From Streptomyces cinerochromogenes (GTDB lineage Bacteria > Actinomycetota > Actinomycetes > Streptomycetales > Streptomycetaceae), in NCBI RefSeq assembly GCF_014648635.1, contig NZ_BMRM01000019.1, forward strand, positions 124,001 through 188,000: a DNA stretch of 64,000 nt. The letters are read 5' to 3'. Shown in pieces: positions 8,951 to 17,297 of the stretch (its first letter is position 1; each line of letters opens with the position of its first letter). The notes under the pieces were generated by a model. That model was not told where the DNA came from. It worked only from the letters and a program-made list of their open reading frames with translations, and did not search any database. The position numbers were made by a program, and so were the translations under genes.

Positions 8951-9442
8951 CTATGCCGCGGCGACGACCATCGCGGAGGCCATGTCGCCGTCGTGGGTGA
9001 GCGAGACGTGCCACGCCCGCACACCCCGCTCGCGCGCGGCCCGCAGGACGGTGCCGCTGACGTGCACGACCGGCTCGCCGGCCGGGCCGGTGCGGATCTC
9101 GGCGTCGTGCCAGCGCAGTCCGCCCGGGCTGCCGAGGGCCTTGGCGATGGCCTCCTTGGCCGCGAAGCGTGCCACCAGGGACGCGGGAGGGCGCGGGGCT
9201 CCGCTCGGCAGGAGGCGTTCCGCGGAGGTGAACAGCCGCTCGCCGAGGGCCGGATGGCGTTCCAGGGCGCGGGTGAACCGGCTGACCACAGCGATGTCGA
9301 TGCCGACCCCGACGACCCGCGGCGGGCGGCGGGGCACGGCGGGCGCAGCGGGAACCAGCCGGGCCAGGCACCGTCCGGCGAAGGGCAAGAACTCGCCAAG
9401 CAAACCTTTACGGACGGCGCCGCTGACAGGATCAGTTCGCAT
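8951..9442 (-). CDS. Holo-ACP synthase-type phosphopantetheinyl transferase
   Basis: An AcpS-type enzyme that would transfer 4'-phosphopantetheine from CoA to a carrier protein, here presumably the ACP at 21649-21903. Diagnostic blocks are [14 protein letters not shown] (Mg-binding Asp), [13 protein letters not shown] (Glu/Lys) and the C-terminal [15 protein letters not shown]. From the ATG at 9442 it is 163 residues, about 40 longer than usual. A GTG at 9337 would give a standard 129-residue enzyme. Neither start has a good ribosome-binding site. A SARP-type repeat at 9464-9481 would place transcription start close to 9442, so a leaderless ATG or the internal GTG are both possible. Confidence 0.85.
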   Translation of the reverse strand: MRTDPVSGAVRKGLLGEFLPFAGRCLARLVPAAPAVPRRPPRVVGVGIDIAVVSRFTRALERHPALGERLFTSAERLLPSGAPRPPASLVARFAAKEAIAKALGSPGGLRWHDAEIRTGPAGEPVVHVSGTVLRAARERGVRAWHVSLTHDGDMASAMVVAAA

Positions 9443-9463
9443 GGGGGGAGCATGCCTGCGCCG

Positions 9464-9481
9464 GCTCGACCCTCGCTCGAG
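9464..9481 (-). promoter_or_regulatory. Candidate SARP operator upstream of the acpS-like gene
   Basis: On the minus strand two heptamers, CTCGAGC and GTCGAGC, are separated by four bases (11-bp period). This is the arrangement bound by SARP activators next to a -10 element. It lies about 22 bp in front of the AcpS start and 270 bp in front of the SARP gene itself. Assignment rests on the repeat pattern recurring at other units of this cluster. Confidence 0.55.
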
Positions 9482-9751
9482 AGACCGGATCGCCGGGAGA
9501 AGGCCGTCCCGCAAAGTTTCTACCGTATTTGGCATGTATATGCTAGAATCACATACTTGCTTTACCTTCATCTACACCTTTGAAGCTGCAACGGAGCCGC
9601 CCGGCGCCCAGACCATCGGCCGCGGAAAGAGGTGTGTGCCGGCCGCAGACATGTGCCTAGGTCGAGTTCAGCTCAAGCGTGCGTCGAGCTGGGCGCAGCA
9701 CCCTCACGAACGCATTGCATCCAGCCTGCAAGTACGACACGGGGAGGGCTA

Positions 9752-11581
9752 GTGCTTCAGATAGAGCTGCTTGGAACTCTGCAGGTCAGAAACGGCGATG
9801 TGAACGTCACCCCCACCGCTCCGAAGGTCCGCCAGGTCCTCGCCCTGCTGGCACTTCGAGCCAACACCACCGTGCCCCCGCACCTGCTCATGGAAGAGCT
9901 CTGGGAGGAGCACCCCCCGTCCAGCGCGGCGACGACGCTGCAGACGTACATCTACCAGCTGCGCAAGCTCCCCGGTCTGTGCTCGCAGCGACAGGACGAC
10001 ACGGCCGGCACCGGCGCTCTGCTGACCACCCCCGGCGGCTATCGCCTGCTGCTGCCGTCCGAGTCGCTGGACGCACAGCGCTTCGGTGCACTCGCCACCC
10101 TCGGACGGCAGGCCATGGAGAGAGGAGAGGTCGCCGAAGCGGCCGACCTCCTCAAGCGGGCCCTCGCCGTCTGGCGGGGGCCCGCTCTGGATGACCTGTC
10201 CCCCGGCCCCGTCATCGGCATAGACGTGCTGCGGCTCCAGGAGCAGCGGTACGAGGCGCTCGAGGGACGGATCGACGCCGATCTGCAGATGGGCAGGCAC
10301 CATCAGCTCATCAGCGAGCTGACCGCGCTCACGGCCGACAACCCGACCCGGGAGAGCCTGCACACCAAGCTCATGCTCTGCCTCTACCGCGCGGGTCGCC
10401 GTTCGGACGCGCTGGACGTCTTCCAGCGGATCAGGGAGACCCTCGTCCGGGAGCTGGGGCTCGAACCGTGCTCGGCACTGCAGCGGCTGCACCAGCGCGT
10501 GCTGGCCGGTGACGCGGCCCTCGACCTTCCCGGAGGGCGGATCCTGGTGTCCGGCGGCTCCCCCAGCACGCCTCCCGTCACCATGCCTCCGGCCCCGCGG
10601 CTGATCGGCAGGGAGGCCGAACTCCGGTGCGCCGAACGGCTGCTGTGCCAGAGCGGGCGGGCGGGGAACACCCCGGGCTGCGTCGCCGTGGCCGGGCCTC
10701 CCGGCGTGGGAGCGACGGCCTTCGCCGTCCACCTCGCCCACCGCCTCGGTGACGCGTTCCCCGACGGCAGGCTGTACACGTCGCTGAACGGTCCGGACGA
10801 CGTCTCCTGCGTCCACGCGGCGCTCGCCGACCTGCTGGAGGCCGCCGGACTCGAGCGCGCCAAGCTGCCGTTCCGCGTCGACGACCAGGCCCGCCTGTTC
10901 AAGGAGTGGACCGCCGACCGCAAGGTGCTCGTCGTCGTGGACAACGTGGCGGCCGCCGCGCAGATCACCCCCCTGCTGCCCGCCGACAGCGGGTCCGCCC
11001 TGGTCGTGGTGGGCCATCGGCGGCTGCACGGCAACCAGTTGACCGGGCGGGTCCACCTGCGCCCGATCGACCGCCGGCACTCCCTGGAACTCCTGCGGGC
11101 CGCCCGCGCCGAGCACCCGCTCGGCGACGAGGCCGAGTTCGACGTCCTGCTGGACCTGCTCGGCGACCTGCCCGGGCCCCTGACCGACGCGGCGGGCCTG
11201 CTGATGCGCAGACCGCACTGGTCCGCCAAACAGCTGGCCGACTGGCTGTGCCGGGACCGGGGCCCGGTCATGCCGTGGCCGCACGCCTACCCCTTCCACC
11301 CGGTGAGCCGCCGCTGCGAGCAGCTGCTGCCCGAGCTCCGGGACGCGCTGGCCGTCATCGCGGGAGAGCCCGGGGAGAGCCTGACCGTCGAGCACGCGGC
11401 CATGGTGCTCGACAGGAACGCCGACGACACCGAGGAACTCCTTGAGGAACTCACGGAGTTCTTCCTCCTGGAGGTCGAGGTGGCCACCGACGCCTCCTCC
11501 ACCCGGCCCTTCCAGTACCGGCTGCCGCCGCTGGTGCGGGCCGCGCTGCGCCCCGGGCTGGTGCGCACCCTGGCGGCCTGA
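9752..11581 (+). CDS. SARP-family transcriptional activator with degenerate NB-ARC domain
   Basis: A 609-residue SARP-type regulator, the likely pathway activator of the polyketide cluster. An N-terminal winged-helix DNA-binding domain spans about residues 1-100 (VLALLALRANTTVPPHLLMEELW). A bacterial transcriptional activation domain follows at about 105-255 (ALAVWRGPALDD, YEALEGRIDADL), then an NB-ARC-like segment from about 285. The Walker A stretch reads GPPGVGATA (314-322) with Ala where the conserved Lys should be; Walker B-like VLVVVDN is present. There is no C-terminal TPR array, so it is shorter than AfsR. Start is GTG at 9752 with GGGAGG upstream. It is preceded by an AT-rich promoter-like region (9520-9600) and ends at a strong terminator. 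Confidence 0.92.
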   Translation: MLQIELLGTLQVRNGDVNVTPTAPKVRQVLALLALRANTTVPPHLLMEELWEEHPPSSAATTLQTYIYQLRKLPGLCSQRQDDTAGTGALLTTPGGYRLLLPSESLDAQRFGALATLGRQAMERGEVAEAADLLKRALAVWRGPALDDLSPGPVIGIDVLRLQEQRYEALEGRIDADLQMGRHHQLISELTALTADNPTRESLHTKLMLCLYRAGRRSDALDVFQRIRETLVRELGLEPCSALQRLHQRVLAGDAALDLPGGRILVSGGSPSTPPVTMPPAPRLIGREAELRCAERLLCQSGRAGNTPGCVAVAGPPGVGATAFAVHLAHRLGDAFPDGRLYTSLNGPDDVSCVHAALADLLEAAGLERAKLPFRVDDQARLFKEWTADRKVLVVVDNVAAAAQITPLLPADSGSALVVVGHRRLHGNQLTGRVHLRPIDRRHSLELLRAARAEHPLGDEAEFDVLLDLLGDLPGPLTDAAGLLMRRPHWSAKQLADWLCRDRGPVMPWPHAYPFHPVSRRCEQLLPELRDALAVIAGEPGESLTVEHAAMVLDRNADDTEELLEELTEFFLLEVEVATDASSTRPFQYRLPPLVRAALRPGLVRTLAA

Positions 11582-11586
11582 GCACT

Positions 11587-11624
11587 GCCGCACGGTTCAG
11601 AGGGGGCCCTCTGAACCGTGCGGC
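11587..11624. terminator. Bidirectional terminator hairpin between SARP and asnB-like genes
   Basis: A perfect 18-bp inverted repeat (11587-11604 with 11607-11624) lies between the convergent stops of the SARP gene and the asparagine-synthetase-like gene. Its position and symmetry suit termination in both directions. Confidence 0.85.
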
Positions 11625-11639
11625 GCGGCCGTCACGCGG

Positions 11640-13523
11640 TCACAGGTCGAGACCGTCGCCGAGTCCGCGCAGCCAGGTGTTGATCTGCAGCACCATCTCC
11701 ACGTTCATGCGGTGCAGCCAGTCCTGGCCGGCGGCTTCGCCCTCCCGTACGACCCGGTGGCTCGCCTCCAGGTCCAGCAGGGCCCGGACCGGCGCCTCCC
11801 GGTCGGCCAGCACCTCGGCGAACTCCTGGTGCAGGGCCTTGGTGTAGGTCGCGTCCTGGCTGACCGGGAAGGGTGCCTTGGGGCGCTCCAGGACCCGCTC
11901 GGGCAGCAGGTCGCGGGCCGCCGCGCGCAGCAGGCTCTTCTCCCGTCCGTCGAAGGTCTTCATCTCCCACGGGATGTTGTACGCGTACTGCACGAGCCGG
12001 TGGTCGCAGAACGGGACCCGCACCTCCAGGCCGGAGATCATGCTGAGCCGGTCGTTGCGGTCCAGCAGCCGGGGCAGCCAGTGCGTGAGGTGCAGGTGGC
12101 ACACCTCACGGGCACGACGGCTCTCGTCGCTCTCCCCCGGCAGCCGGGGGATCTCCGCCATGGCCTGCGCGTAGCGCTCCGCGTAGTAGCCGTGCATGTC
12201 CAGCCGGGCCTTGAACGCCGGGGACAGCAGGCCCTGGCCCAGTCCCTGCCGGGTGCCCGGGTGCCACTGCTCGAAGGCGACCCACGGGAACTGCTCCTCG
12301 TCGGCCAGTGAGGGGATGTGCACCCAGTTGTAGCCGCCGAATATCTCGTCGGCGCTCTCCCCGGTGAGCGCGACCGTGGAACGCCGCCGGGCCGCGGCGA
12401 AGGCCTGGAAGGTCGAGGTGTCCATGTCGCCGAAGGGGGCGGGCACGTCCTGGGCGCGCAGGACGGCGCGGCGGGCTTCGGGGGCGATGAGGTCCGCCGT
12501 GGTGAGCTCGATCTCCCTGTGGTCGGCGCCGATGTGCTCGGCGACGGCGCGGGCGTACGGCGCGTCCGGGGCGCTGCGGACCAGGTCGGGCTGGAAGTTG
12601 TCGCTGTAGCCGCCGTACGTCACCGTGGTGGTGCGCACCGGTGAGCCGCTGCCCGCCAGGACGCGGGCGGCGAGCGCCGCGACGGCGCTGGAGTCCAGTC
12701 CGCCGGAGAGCATCACGCTCAGCGGGACGTCGGAGACCAGTTCGCGCGCGACGCTGTCCTCCAGGAGTTCCCGCACCCGGCCGACGGTGGTGTCCAGGTC
12801 GTCCTCGTGCGGGCGGGCCTCCAGGCTCCAGTAGCGGCGCAGCGAGAGCCCGTCGGGCCCGTAGGTGAGGGTGTGTGCGGGCGGCAGGTCCGCGAGGTCG
12901 CGGTAGACGTTCTCGCCGGGCGCCCTGGCCATCGAGAACAGCACCCGCAGCCCGTCGAGGTCGACGGTGCCGCGCACGTCCGGGTGGGCCAGGACCGTCT
13001 TCGGTTCGGAGCCGAAGACGAGGCCGCCGGCGGTGCGGGCGTAGCACAGCGGCTTGATGCCGAAGCGGTCGCGGGCGAGGAGCAGCGTCCGGCTCCGGGC
13101 GTCCCAGACCGCGAACGCGAACATGCCGTGCAGGCGCTCGGCACAGCGTTCGCCCCACTCCAGGTAGCTGTGCAGCACCACTTCCGTGTCGCTGCGGGTG
13201 CGGAAGCGGTGGCCGCGGCCGGCCAGCTCCGTGCGCAGTTCCCGGAAGTTGTACACCTCGCCGGAGTAGGCGAGCGCGACCGTGTGCCGCTCCCGGGCCC
13301 CGCCGGAGTCCGTACCGTCACCGGGCTCGCCGGTCATCGGCTGACGGCCGCCGGTCAGGTCGATGATGGCCAGCCGGGTCTGGACGAGGGTGGTGTGCGC
13401 GTCCGCCCACACCCCCTGGTCGTCAGGCCCCCGGCAGGCCATCGTTCCCGCCAGGGTCTCGGCGAGTCCGGGCGCCCTGCCCGGCCGGCCGTCCGCGACG
13501 GTCCAGCCCGCGATGCCGCACAT
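11640..13523 (-). CDS. Asparagine synthetase (glutamine-hydrolysing)-like amidotransferase
   Basis: A 627-residue AsnB-family protein. Cys2 (MCGIAGW) is the expected glutaminase nucleophile. The N-terminal class II amidotransferase domain runs to about residue 220 with ALAYSGEVYNFREL. The synthetase domain carries the SGGLDSSAVAALAAR PP-loop and GESADEIFGGYNW. In type II PKS clusters, homologues such as OxyD of oxytetracycline make amides (malonamate starter), and others amidate the mature polyketide in isoquinolinone-type pentangular compounds. Either role is possible here. The nearby KAS III and free AT make a starter-unit role attractive but unproven. A housekeeping AsnB function cannot be excluded. 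It probably forms its own transcription unit from a promoter in 13524-13619. Confidence 0.9.
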   Translation of the reverse strand: MCGIAGWTVADGRPGRAPGLAETLAGTMACRGPDDQGVWADAHTTLVQTRLAIIDLTGGRQPMTGEPGDGTDSGGARERHTVALAYSGEVYNFRELRTELAGRGHRFRTRSDTEVVLHSYLEWGERCAERLHGMFAFAVWDARSRTLLLARDRFGIKPLCYARTAGGLVFGSEPKTVLAHPDVRGTVDLDGLRVLFSMARAPGENVYRDLADLPPAHTLTYGPDGLSLRRYWSLEARPHEDDLDTTVGRVRELLEDSVARELVSDVPLSVMLSGGLDSSAVAALAARVLAGSGSPVRTTTVTYGGYSDNFQPDLVRSAPDAPYARAVAEHIGADHREIELTTADLIAPEARRAVLRAQDVPAPFGDMDTSTFQAFAAARRRSTVALTGESADEIFGGYNWVHIPSLADEEQFPWVAFEQWHPGTRQGLGQGLLSPAFKARLDMHGYYAERYAQAMAEIPRLPGESDESRRAREVCHLHLTHWLPRLLDRNDRLSMISGLEVRVPFCDHRLVQYAYNIPWEMKTFDGREKSLLRAAARDLLPERVLERPKAPFPVSQDATYTKALHQEFAEVLADREAPVRALLDLEASHRVVREGEAAGQDWLHRMNVEMVLQINTWLRGLGDGLDL

Positions 13524-13577
13524 GGGAGTTCTCCCTCCGTGGCGTGTGAGGTCACTGCTCCCAAGCTCCCGCCCGGC

Positions 13578-13595
13578 ACTCGAATCCGCTTGGAG
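13578..13595 (-). promoter_or_regulatory. Weak SARP-type repeat upstream of the asnB-like gene
   Basis: On the minus strand CTCCAAG and TTCGAGT occur with an 11-bp period, 55-72 bp before the asnB-like start. TTCGAGT fits the heptamers found elsewhere in the cluster, but CTCCAAG fits poorly, so this is a tentative site. Confidence 0.3.
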
Positions 13596-13619
13596 CGGCG
13601 GTGGACCAGGGCCGGGCTC

Positions 13620-14042
13620 TCAGGACGTACGGGCGCCGAGGCGGAAGGCGGGGATCACCACCGCGCCCACGCCCAGGTGCAGCAGGACCAGGGAGACCCG
13701 GTTGCCCGCCGACAGGCCCTGGGCGAACAGCGGCGCGAAGAGCGACAGGACCAGCACGCCCACGGCCACACGGGTCCAGAGGGTGCGTGCCCGGGCGGAG
13801 CGCCGTTCGAGCAGGGCGAGCAGGCCCCAGCCCAGCAGGGCCACCACGCCGGCGGCGACGGCCGCCGTGGGAAGGGTGAGTTCGCTGGTCTCGCTGGAGC
13901 CCGGGCCGTCCGGGGTCCGCAGTTCGACGCCGAAGACGGAGTCGGCGAGGACCCACACGAGGATCGCGACGACGACCGCGGCGAGCGTCGCCAGGGCGCG
14001 CACCCGGACCGTGCCCCGGCCGGCCTCGGAAGATGTGGACAT
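13620..14042 (-). CDS. Small integral membrane protein, DUF6069-like
   Basis: A 140-residue protein with four hydrophobic segments (around residues 12-32, 55-75, 87-105 and 112-130) and short loops, such as ALATLAAVVVAILVWVLAD and VAAGVVALLGWGLLALLERR. The layout resembles the actinobacterial DUF6069 membrane family, by recall only. Start is the ATG at 14042. It is transcribed divergently from the MarR regulator gene; such pairs are often regulator and regulated membrane protein. Function unknown. Confidence 0.6.
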   Translation of the reverse strand: MSTSSEAGRGTVRVRALATLAAVVVAILVWVLADSVFGVELRTPDGPGSSETSELTLPTAAVAAGVVALLGWGLLALLERRSARARTLWTRVAVGVLVLSLFAPLFAQGLSAGNRVSLVLLHLGVGAVVIPAFRLGARTS

Positions 14043-14168
14043 GGCAGTACTCCCCTGTTCGCCAGAGAGGATCCCAATAACATGTCGATGACAAACATAT
14101 GCTATCAGCATTCAATTGACCTGCGCCAGGGGATGCCTCGTGGACTTATGTGCGGTTAGCCTTCAACC
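14043..14168. promoter_or_regulatory. Divergent promoter region, DUF6069-like gene / marR
   Basis: A 126-bp intergenic segment between divergent genes, clearly more AT-rich than its surroundings around 14075-14125. It includes CATATG and CAATTG palindromes and an imperfect ATGT...ACAT inverted repeat. It is the obvious place for a MarR operator and both promoters; the exact sites are not resolved. Confidence 0.45.
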
Positions 14169-14672
14169 GTGACGAAAAACGACACCCTTCCCACCGGCAC
14201 GCACATCGATCCGGCCGTACTCGACGCCGTCGAACGGGCGATGGTGCGCATCCGACGCCGGCAGTCCCGCGGCAGCCTGGCCCGCCCCACCGTCCAGGGC
14301 ATGCCCCAGCCGGTGGAACTGCCGACGCTCTCCGTCATCGACGCCGTCGACGCGGGCGGCGGCGAGCACGGCGGGGACGTCACCGTGGGCGTCGTCGCCG
14401 ACCGCCTCGCCATCGATCCCTCCCGGGCCAGCCGGATCGTCGCCGACGCGGTGAAGTCCGGTTACGTACGGCGGGTCGCCTCCCAGGAGGACGGCCGGCG
14501 CAGCTGCCTGGAGCTGACGGCGGCCGGCCGCGAGGCGGTCGAGGCCGCCCACCGCACCCGGCAGCGCTTCTACGCCGAGGTGCTCGGCGACTGGGACCCC
14601 GAGGAACAGGCCGAACTCGCCCGGCTGCTGGGCAAGTTCGTGGACTCCCTCGACAAGGCCCGGCGCTCCTGA
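14169..14672 (+). CDS. MarR-family transcriptional regulator
   Basis: A 167-residue protein with a winged helix-turn-helix (VGVVADRLAIDPSRASRIVADAVKSGYVRRV) followed by the MarR wing (EDGRRSCLELTAAGREAV) and C-terminal dimerisation helices. MarR proteins usually repress a neighbouring divergent gene until a phenolic or antibiotic ligand binds. Here the target could be the membrane-protein gene at 13620 and the marR gene itself, with the cluster product as possible ligand. GTG start at 14169. Confidence 0.88.
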   Translation: MTKNDTLPTGTHIDPAVLDAVERAMVRIRRRQSRGSLARPTVQGMPQPVELPTLSVIDAVDAGGGEHGGDVTVGVVADRLAIDPSRASRIVADAVKSGYVRRVASQEDGRRSCLELTAAGREAVEAAHRTRQRFYAEVLGDWDPEEQAELARLLGKFVDSLDKARRS

Positions 14673-14699
14673 GCGTCGCCCCACCGCTGTCCACCGCCC

Positions 14700-14717
14700 T
14701 TCGAGCCTGCTTCGAGC
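14700..14717 (+). promoter_or_regulatory. SARP operator upstream of the KAS III gene
   Basis: A perfect direct repeat of TTCGAGC at 14700-14706 and 14711-14717, an 11-bp period with a four-base spacer, 58 bp before the KAS III start. This is the best example of the SARP-type heptamer array in the window. Confidence 0.75.
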
Positions 14718-14774
14718 CCGCCCGGCGACGGTTTTTCCGCCCGGGGCCCACTCGTACGCAGTGAGAGGACAGCC

Positions 14775-15776
14775 ATGACAGCGATCCGTGACACAGGGGT
14801 GCTGCGCCACAGCCGACTCCTCGGAGTCGGCGCCTACCGCCCGGAACAGTCCGTGCCGAACGAGATCGTCGCCGAGCGGACCGGTCTCGACCCCGGCTGG
14901 ATCGAGCGCCGGTCCGGCATCCGGTCGCGCCGCTACGCCTCCGCCGCCGAGACACTGCCCGTGATGGCGGTGTCCGCGGCCGACAAGGCACTCGCCGCTG
15001 CGGGCGTCGCCCCGGACGAGCTCGACGTGGTCATCGTCGCCACCATCACCTCCATGGAGCAGATGCCCGCGGCCGCCGTCGAGGTCGCCCACCGCCTCGG
15101 CGCCACACGGGCCGCCGCGTTCGACATCTCCGCCGCCTGCGCCGGGTTCTGCCACGCCCTGGCACTCGCCGGCGACCTCGTCCGGCTGGGCAGGGCGGAG
15201 CACGTCCTCGTCATCGGCGCCGAGCGGATGACGGACATCCTCGACCACTCCGACCGCGACACCGCCTTCCTCTTCGCCGACGGCGCCGGCGCGGTCGTGG
15301 TCGGCCCGTCCCGCGAACCCGGCATCGGCCCCGTGGTCTGGAACGCGGACGGCTCGCGCAACGCGGCCCTGAAGATGAGCGCCCCCTGGCACGACGGAAC
15401 CGGTGAACGGCCCGAGGAGCGGCCCGTCATCACCATGTCGGGCTGGAAGGTGTACCGCTGGGCCACGACGGAACTCGTGCCCGCCGCTCAGCGCATGCTC
15501 GACCTGGCCGGCGTCACCGTGGACCAGCTCGACGCGTTCATCCCGCACCAGGCCAACATGCTGATCACCGACCACGTCGTCGACCAGCTCGGACTGCCGG
15601 AACACACCGCCGTCGCCCGGGACATCGTCCACAGCGGCAACAGCTCCGCGGCCTCCATCCCACTCGCCATGGACGAGCTGCTGTCCAGCGGCAAGGCGCC
15701 GAGCGGGGGCCTGGCCCTGCTCGTCGGCTTCGGGGCGGGACTGGTCTACGCGGGGCAGGTCGTGCGCCTGCCCTGA
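14775..15776 (+). CDS. 3-oxoacyl-ACP synthase III (KAS III/FabH-like)
   Basis: A 333-residue KAS III with the complete Cys-His-Asn triad: Cys in DISAACAGF (about 122), His in FIPHQAN and Asn in HSGNSSAASIP. In type II PKS clusters such enzymes (ZhuH, BenQ, DpsC relatives) condense an unusual acyl-CoA with malonyl-ACP to prime synthesis with a non-acetate starter, or transfer acyl groups. The gene stands alone on the + strand behind a SARP repeat and ends at a strong terminator. This makes it part of the polyketide regulon rather than fatty-acid synthesis. Substrate not predictable from sequence. Confidence 0.9.
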   Translation: MTAIRDTGVLRHSRLLGVGAYRPEQSVPNEIVAERTGLDPGWIERRSGIRSRRYASAAETLPVMAVSAADKALAAAGVAPDELDVVIVATITSMEQMPAAAVEVAHRLGATRAAAFDISAACAGFCHALALAGDLVRLGRAEHVLVIGAERMTDILDHSDRDTAFLFADGAGAVVVGPSREPGIGPVVWNADGSRNAALKMSAPWHDGTGERPEERPVITMSGWKVYRWATTELVPAAQRMLDLAGVTVDQLDAFIPHQANMLITDHVVDQLGLPEHTAVARDIVHSGNSSAASIPLAMDELLSSGKAPSGGLALLVGFGAGLVYAGQVVRLP

Positions 15777-15791
15777 ACGCCCCGCGCGCAC

Positions 15792-15837
15792 ACGGCGGTG
15801 CCCGGGAGGACTCTCGCGTCCTCCCGGGCACCGCCGT
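15792..15837. terminator. Bidirectional terminator hairpin after KAS III
   Basis: A perfect inverted repeat of 19 bp (15792-15810 with 15819-15837) with an 8-base loop sits between the convergent stops of the KAS III gene and the ABM gene at 15853. Confidence 0.88.
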
Positions 15838-15852
15838 CTCGTCCCGCGTCCG

Positions 15853-16173
15853 TCAGTGCCGTGCGGCGACCTCCAGCAGAGCGAAGGGCAGCGACCGCTC
15901 CCGGTCCTGGTAGGGACGCAGCGGGGAGGTCGTGCCCCGGTGCGCGGAGCCCGACTCCCACCGGCGGAAGGCGTCCAGGCTCTCCCATTCGCTCAGCACG
16001 GCCCACCCGCCGGGCTCGGTCAGGTTGCGCAGCAGCTCGTTGCCCAGCAGACCGGGGGTCGCCGCCAGGTCCTCGCTGATGCGGTGATAGGCGTCCTCGA
16101 TCCCCGGCTCGTCCGTCTCCCGGGCCCGCAGGTACAGCATCACGCGCACCCGGCCCGCGCGGCCGGCCGTCAT
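15853..16173 (-). CDS. ABM-type (antibiotic biosynthesis monooxygenase) small protein
   Basis: A 106-residue ferredoxin-like dimeric alpha-beta protein of the ABM/ActVA-Orf6 type: VMLYLRARETDEPGIEDAY, followed by GWAVLSEWESLDAFRRW. Family members oxidise anthrones to anthraquinones without cofactor, or act as small cyclases. It is the last gene of a minus-strand operon (DUF1772, O-methyltransferase, ketoreductase, ABM, ABM) and its start overlaps the previous stop (ATGA). Confidence 0.82.
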   Translation of the reverse strand: MTAGRAGRVRVMLYLRARETDEPGIEDAYHRISEDLAATPGLLGNELLRNLTEPGGWAVLSEWESLDAFRRWESGSAHRGTTSPLRPYQDRERSLPFALLEVAARH

Positions 16174-16481
16174 ACGCCCCTCACCAGGTGCATCATCGCC
16201 AGCGAGCCGCCGGCCCGGAACGGGTGGAGCTTCTCGCGGTGCGCGATGTGCTCCGGGCTCTTCTCGAAGGCGAGGAAGGAGTCCCGGTCCGTCCAGTCGC
16301 TGACCACGAAGTAGACCGACTCCTCCTGAGCGCTGCGGGCCAGCGTGTGGCCGAGGTTGCCGCTCTGCGCGGTGACCTCCTTGCTGCCCTCCTCCCAGGC
16401 CCTCTCGAACTCCGCCTCGGTGCCCGGCCTCACCCGCACGGTGAGCAGCACCCGGAAGGTGCCCGCCTGCGCCGACGCCAT
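16170..16481 (-). CDS. ABM-type monooxygenase, second copy
   Basis: A 103-residue ABM-domain protein (FRVLLTVRVRPGTEAEFERAWEEG, YFVVSDWTDRDSFLAFEKSPEH, HPFRAGGSLAMMHLV). It is more like the copy at 20841-21185 than like its immediate neighbour; both share the ...DWTD...F..FE.SPE pattern. It follows the ketoreductase with a one-base gap. It probably acts in oxidation or cyclisation of the nascent aromatic polyketide. Confidence 0.82.
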   Translation of the reverse strand: MASAQAGTFRVLLTVRVRPGTEAEFERAWEEGSKEVTAQSGNLGHTLARSAQEESVYFVVSDWTDRDSFLAFEKSPEHIAHREKLHPFRAGGSLAMMHLVRGV

Positions 16482-16482
16482 C

Positions 16483-17232
16483 TCAGACGCCCCCGTCGAC
16501 GTGCAGGGTCTCGCCGTTGACGTACGACGACAGGTCGCTCGCCAGGAAGAGCACCGCACCGGCGATCTCCTCCGGCCGGCCGAACCTGCCCAGCGCCATC
16601 ATGCGCAGGTAGCGCTCGTTGTAGTGGGCCCGCTGCTCCTCGGACAGTTCGTCGGGCTCGGAGGTGTCGATGACGCCGGGGGCGACCACGTTGAACCGGA
16701 TCCCCTTGCCGCCGAGTTCCTTGCACAGGCTGCGGGTCAGGCCGACGAGGCCCGCCTTGGACGCGGTGTAGTGGCTGCGCAGCGGGATGCCGGCCATCGC
16801 CCCGCGGGAGCCCACGTTGATCACCGACGATCCGGAGCGCAGCAGCGGCAGCGCCTTGCCGATCACCATGAACGGGCCGGTGAGGTTGGTCGCGATGACC
16901 CGCTCCCACTCCTCGACGGGCAGTTCGGCGAAGGGGATGTGGCTGATCACGCCCGCGTTGTTGACCAGCACGTCGAGGCTGTCGAAGCGGTCGCGCACCG
17001 CCCGCAGGAGCTGCTCGACCCCCTCCCGCCGCCCCACGTCGGCCTTCACCACGGCGTGGTCGCCGCCGATCTCCTTCAGTTCGCGGGTGAGACGTTCCAC
17101 CGCCTCGCCCTCCTGCCGGTAGCAGGTCACCACCTGGGCGCCGGCCCGGGCCAGCGAGAGCACGACGGCCCGCCCGATGCCCCTGGTGCCGCCGGTGACC
17201 AGCGCCTTCTTTCCCGCCAGTTGCAGATCCAC
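16483..17232 (-). CDS. SDR ketoreductase (FabG-like), first copy
   Basis: A 249-residue short-chain dehydrogenase with TGGTRGIGRA cofactor motif, NNAGVIS, catalytic Ser (INVGSRG) and YTASK (Tyr/Lys) and C-terminal YVNGETLHVDGG. It would reduce a carbonyl of the polyketide or an acyl-ACP using NAD(P)H. The GTG at 17232 has GGAGG five bases upstream and is preferred to an in-frame GTG a few codons earlier. One of two FabG-like reductases in the cluster; with the KAS III present, one could serve starter-unit reduction. Confidence 0.88.
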   Translation of the reverse strand: MDLQLAGKKALVTGGTRGIGRAVVLSLARAGAQVVTCYRQEGEAVERLTRELKEIGGDHAVVKADVGRREGVEQLLRAVRDRFDSLDVLVNNAGVISHIPFAELPVEEWERVIATNLTGPFMVIGKALPLLRSGSSVINVGSRGAMAGIPLRSHYTASKAGLVGLTRSLCKELGGKGIRFNVVAPGVIDTSEPDELSEEQRAHYNERYLRMMALGRFGRPEEIAGAVLFLASDLSSYVNGETLHVDGGV

Positions 17233-17297
17233 GTCTTCCTCCGTCACTCGTCGGGGATGTCCGTCACTCGTCGTGGCCTTCGCGTGCGCCGGCCGGT

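Noticed and set aside
8951-9571. AcpS start at the upstream ATG at 9571
   Set aside because: It would place the N-terminus within the AT-rich promoter region and across the SARP-type repeat, and adds residues unrelated to AcpS.
9749-11593. Long open frames opposite the SARP gene and similar antisense frames throughout
   Set aside because: They are by-products of high GC in third codon positions; no family pattern, and the opposite strand has a recognisable protein.
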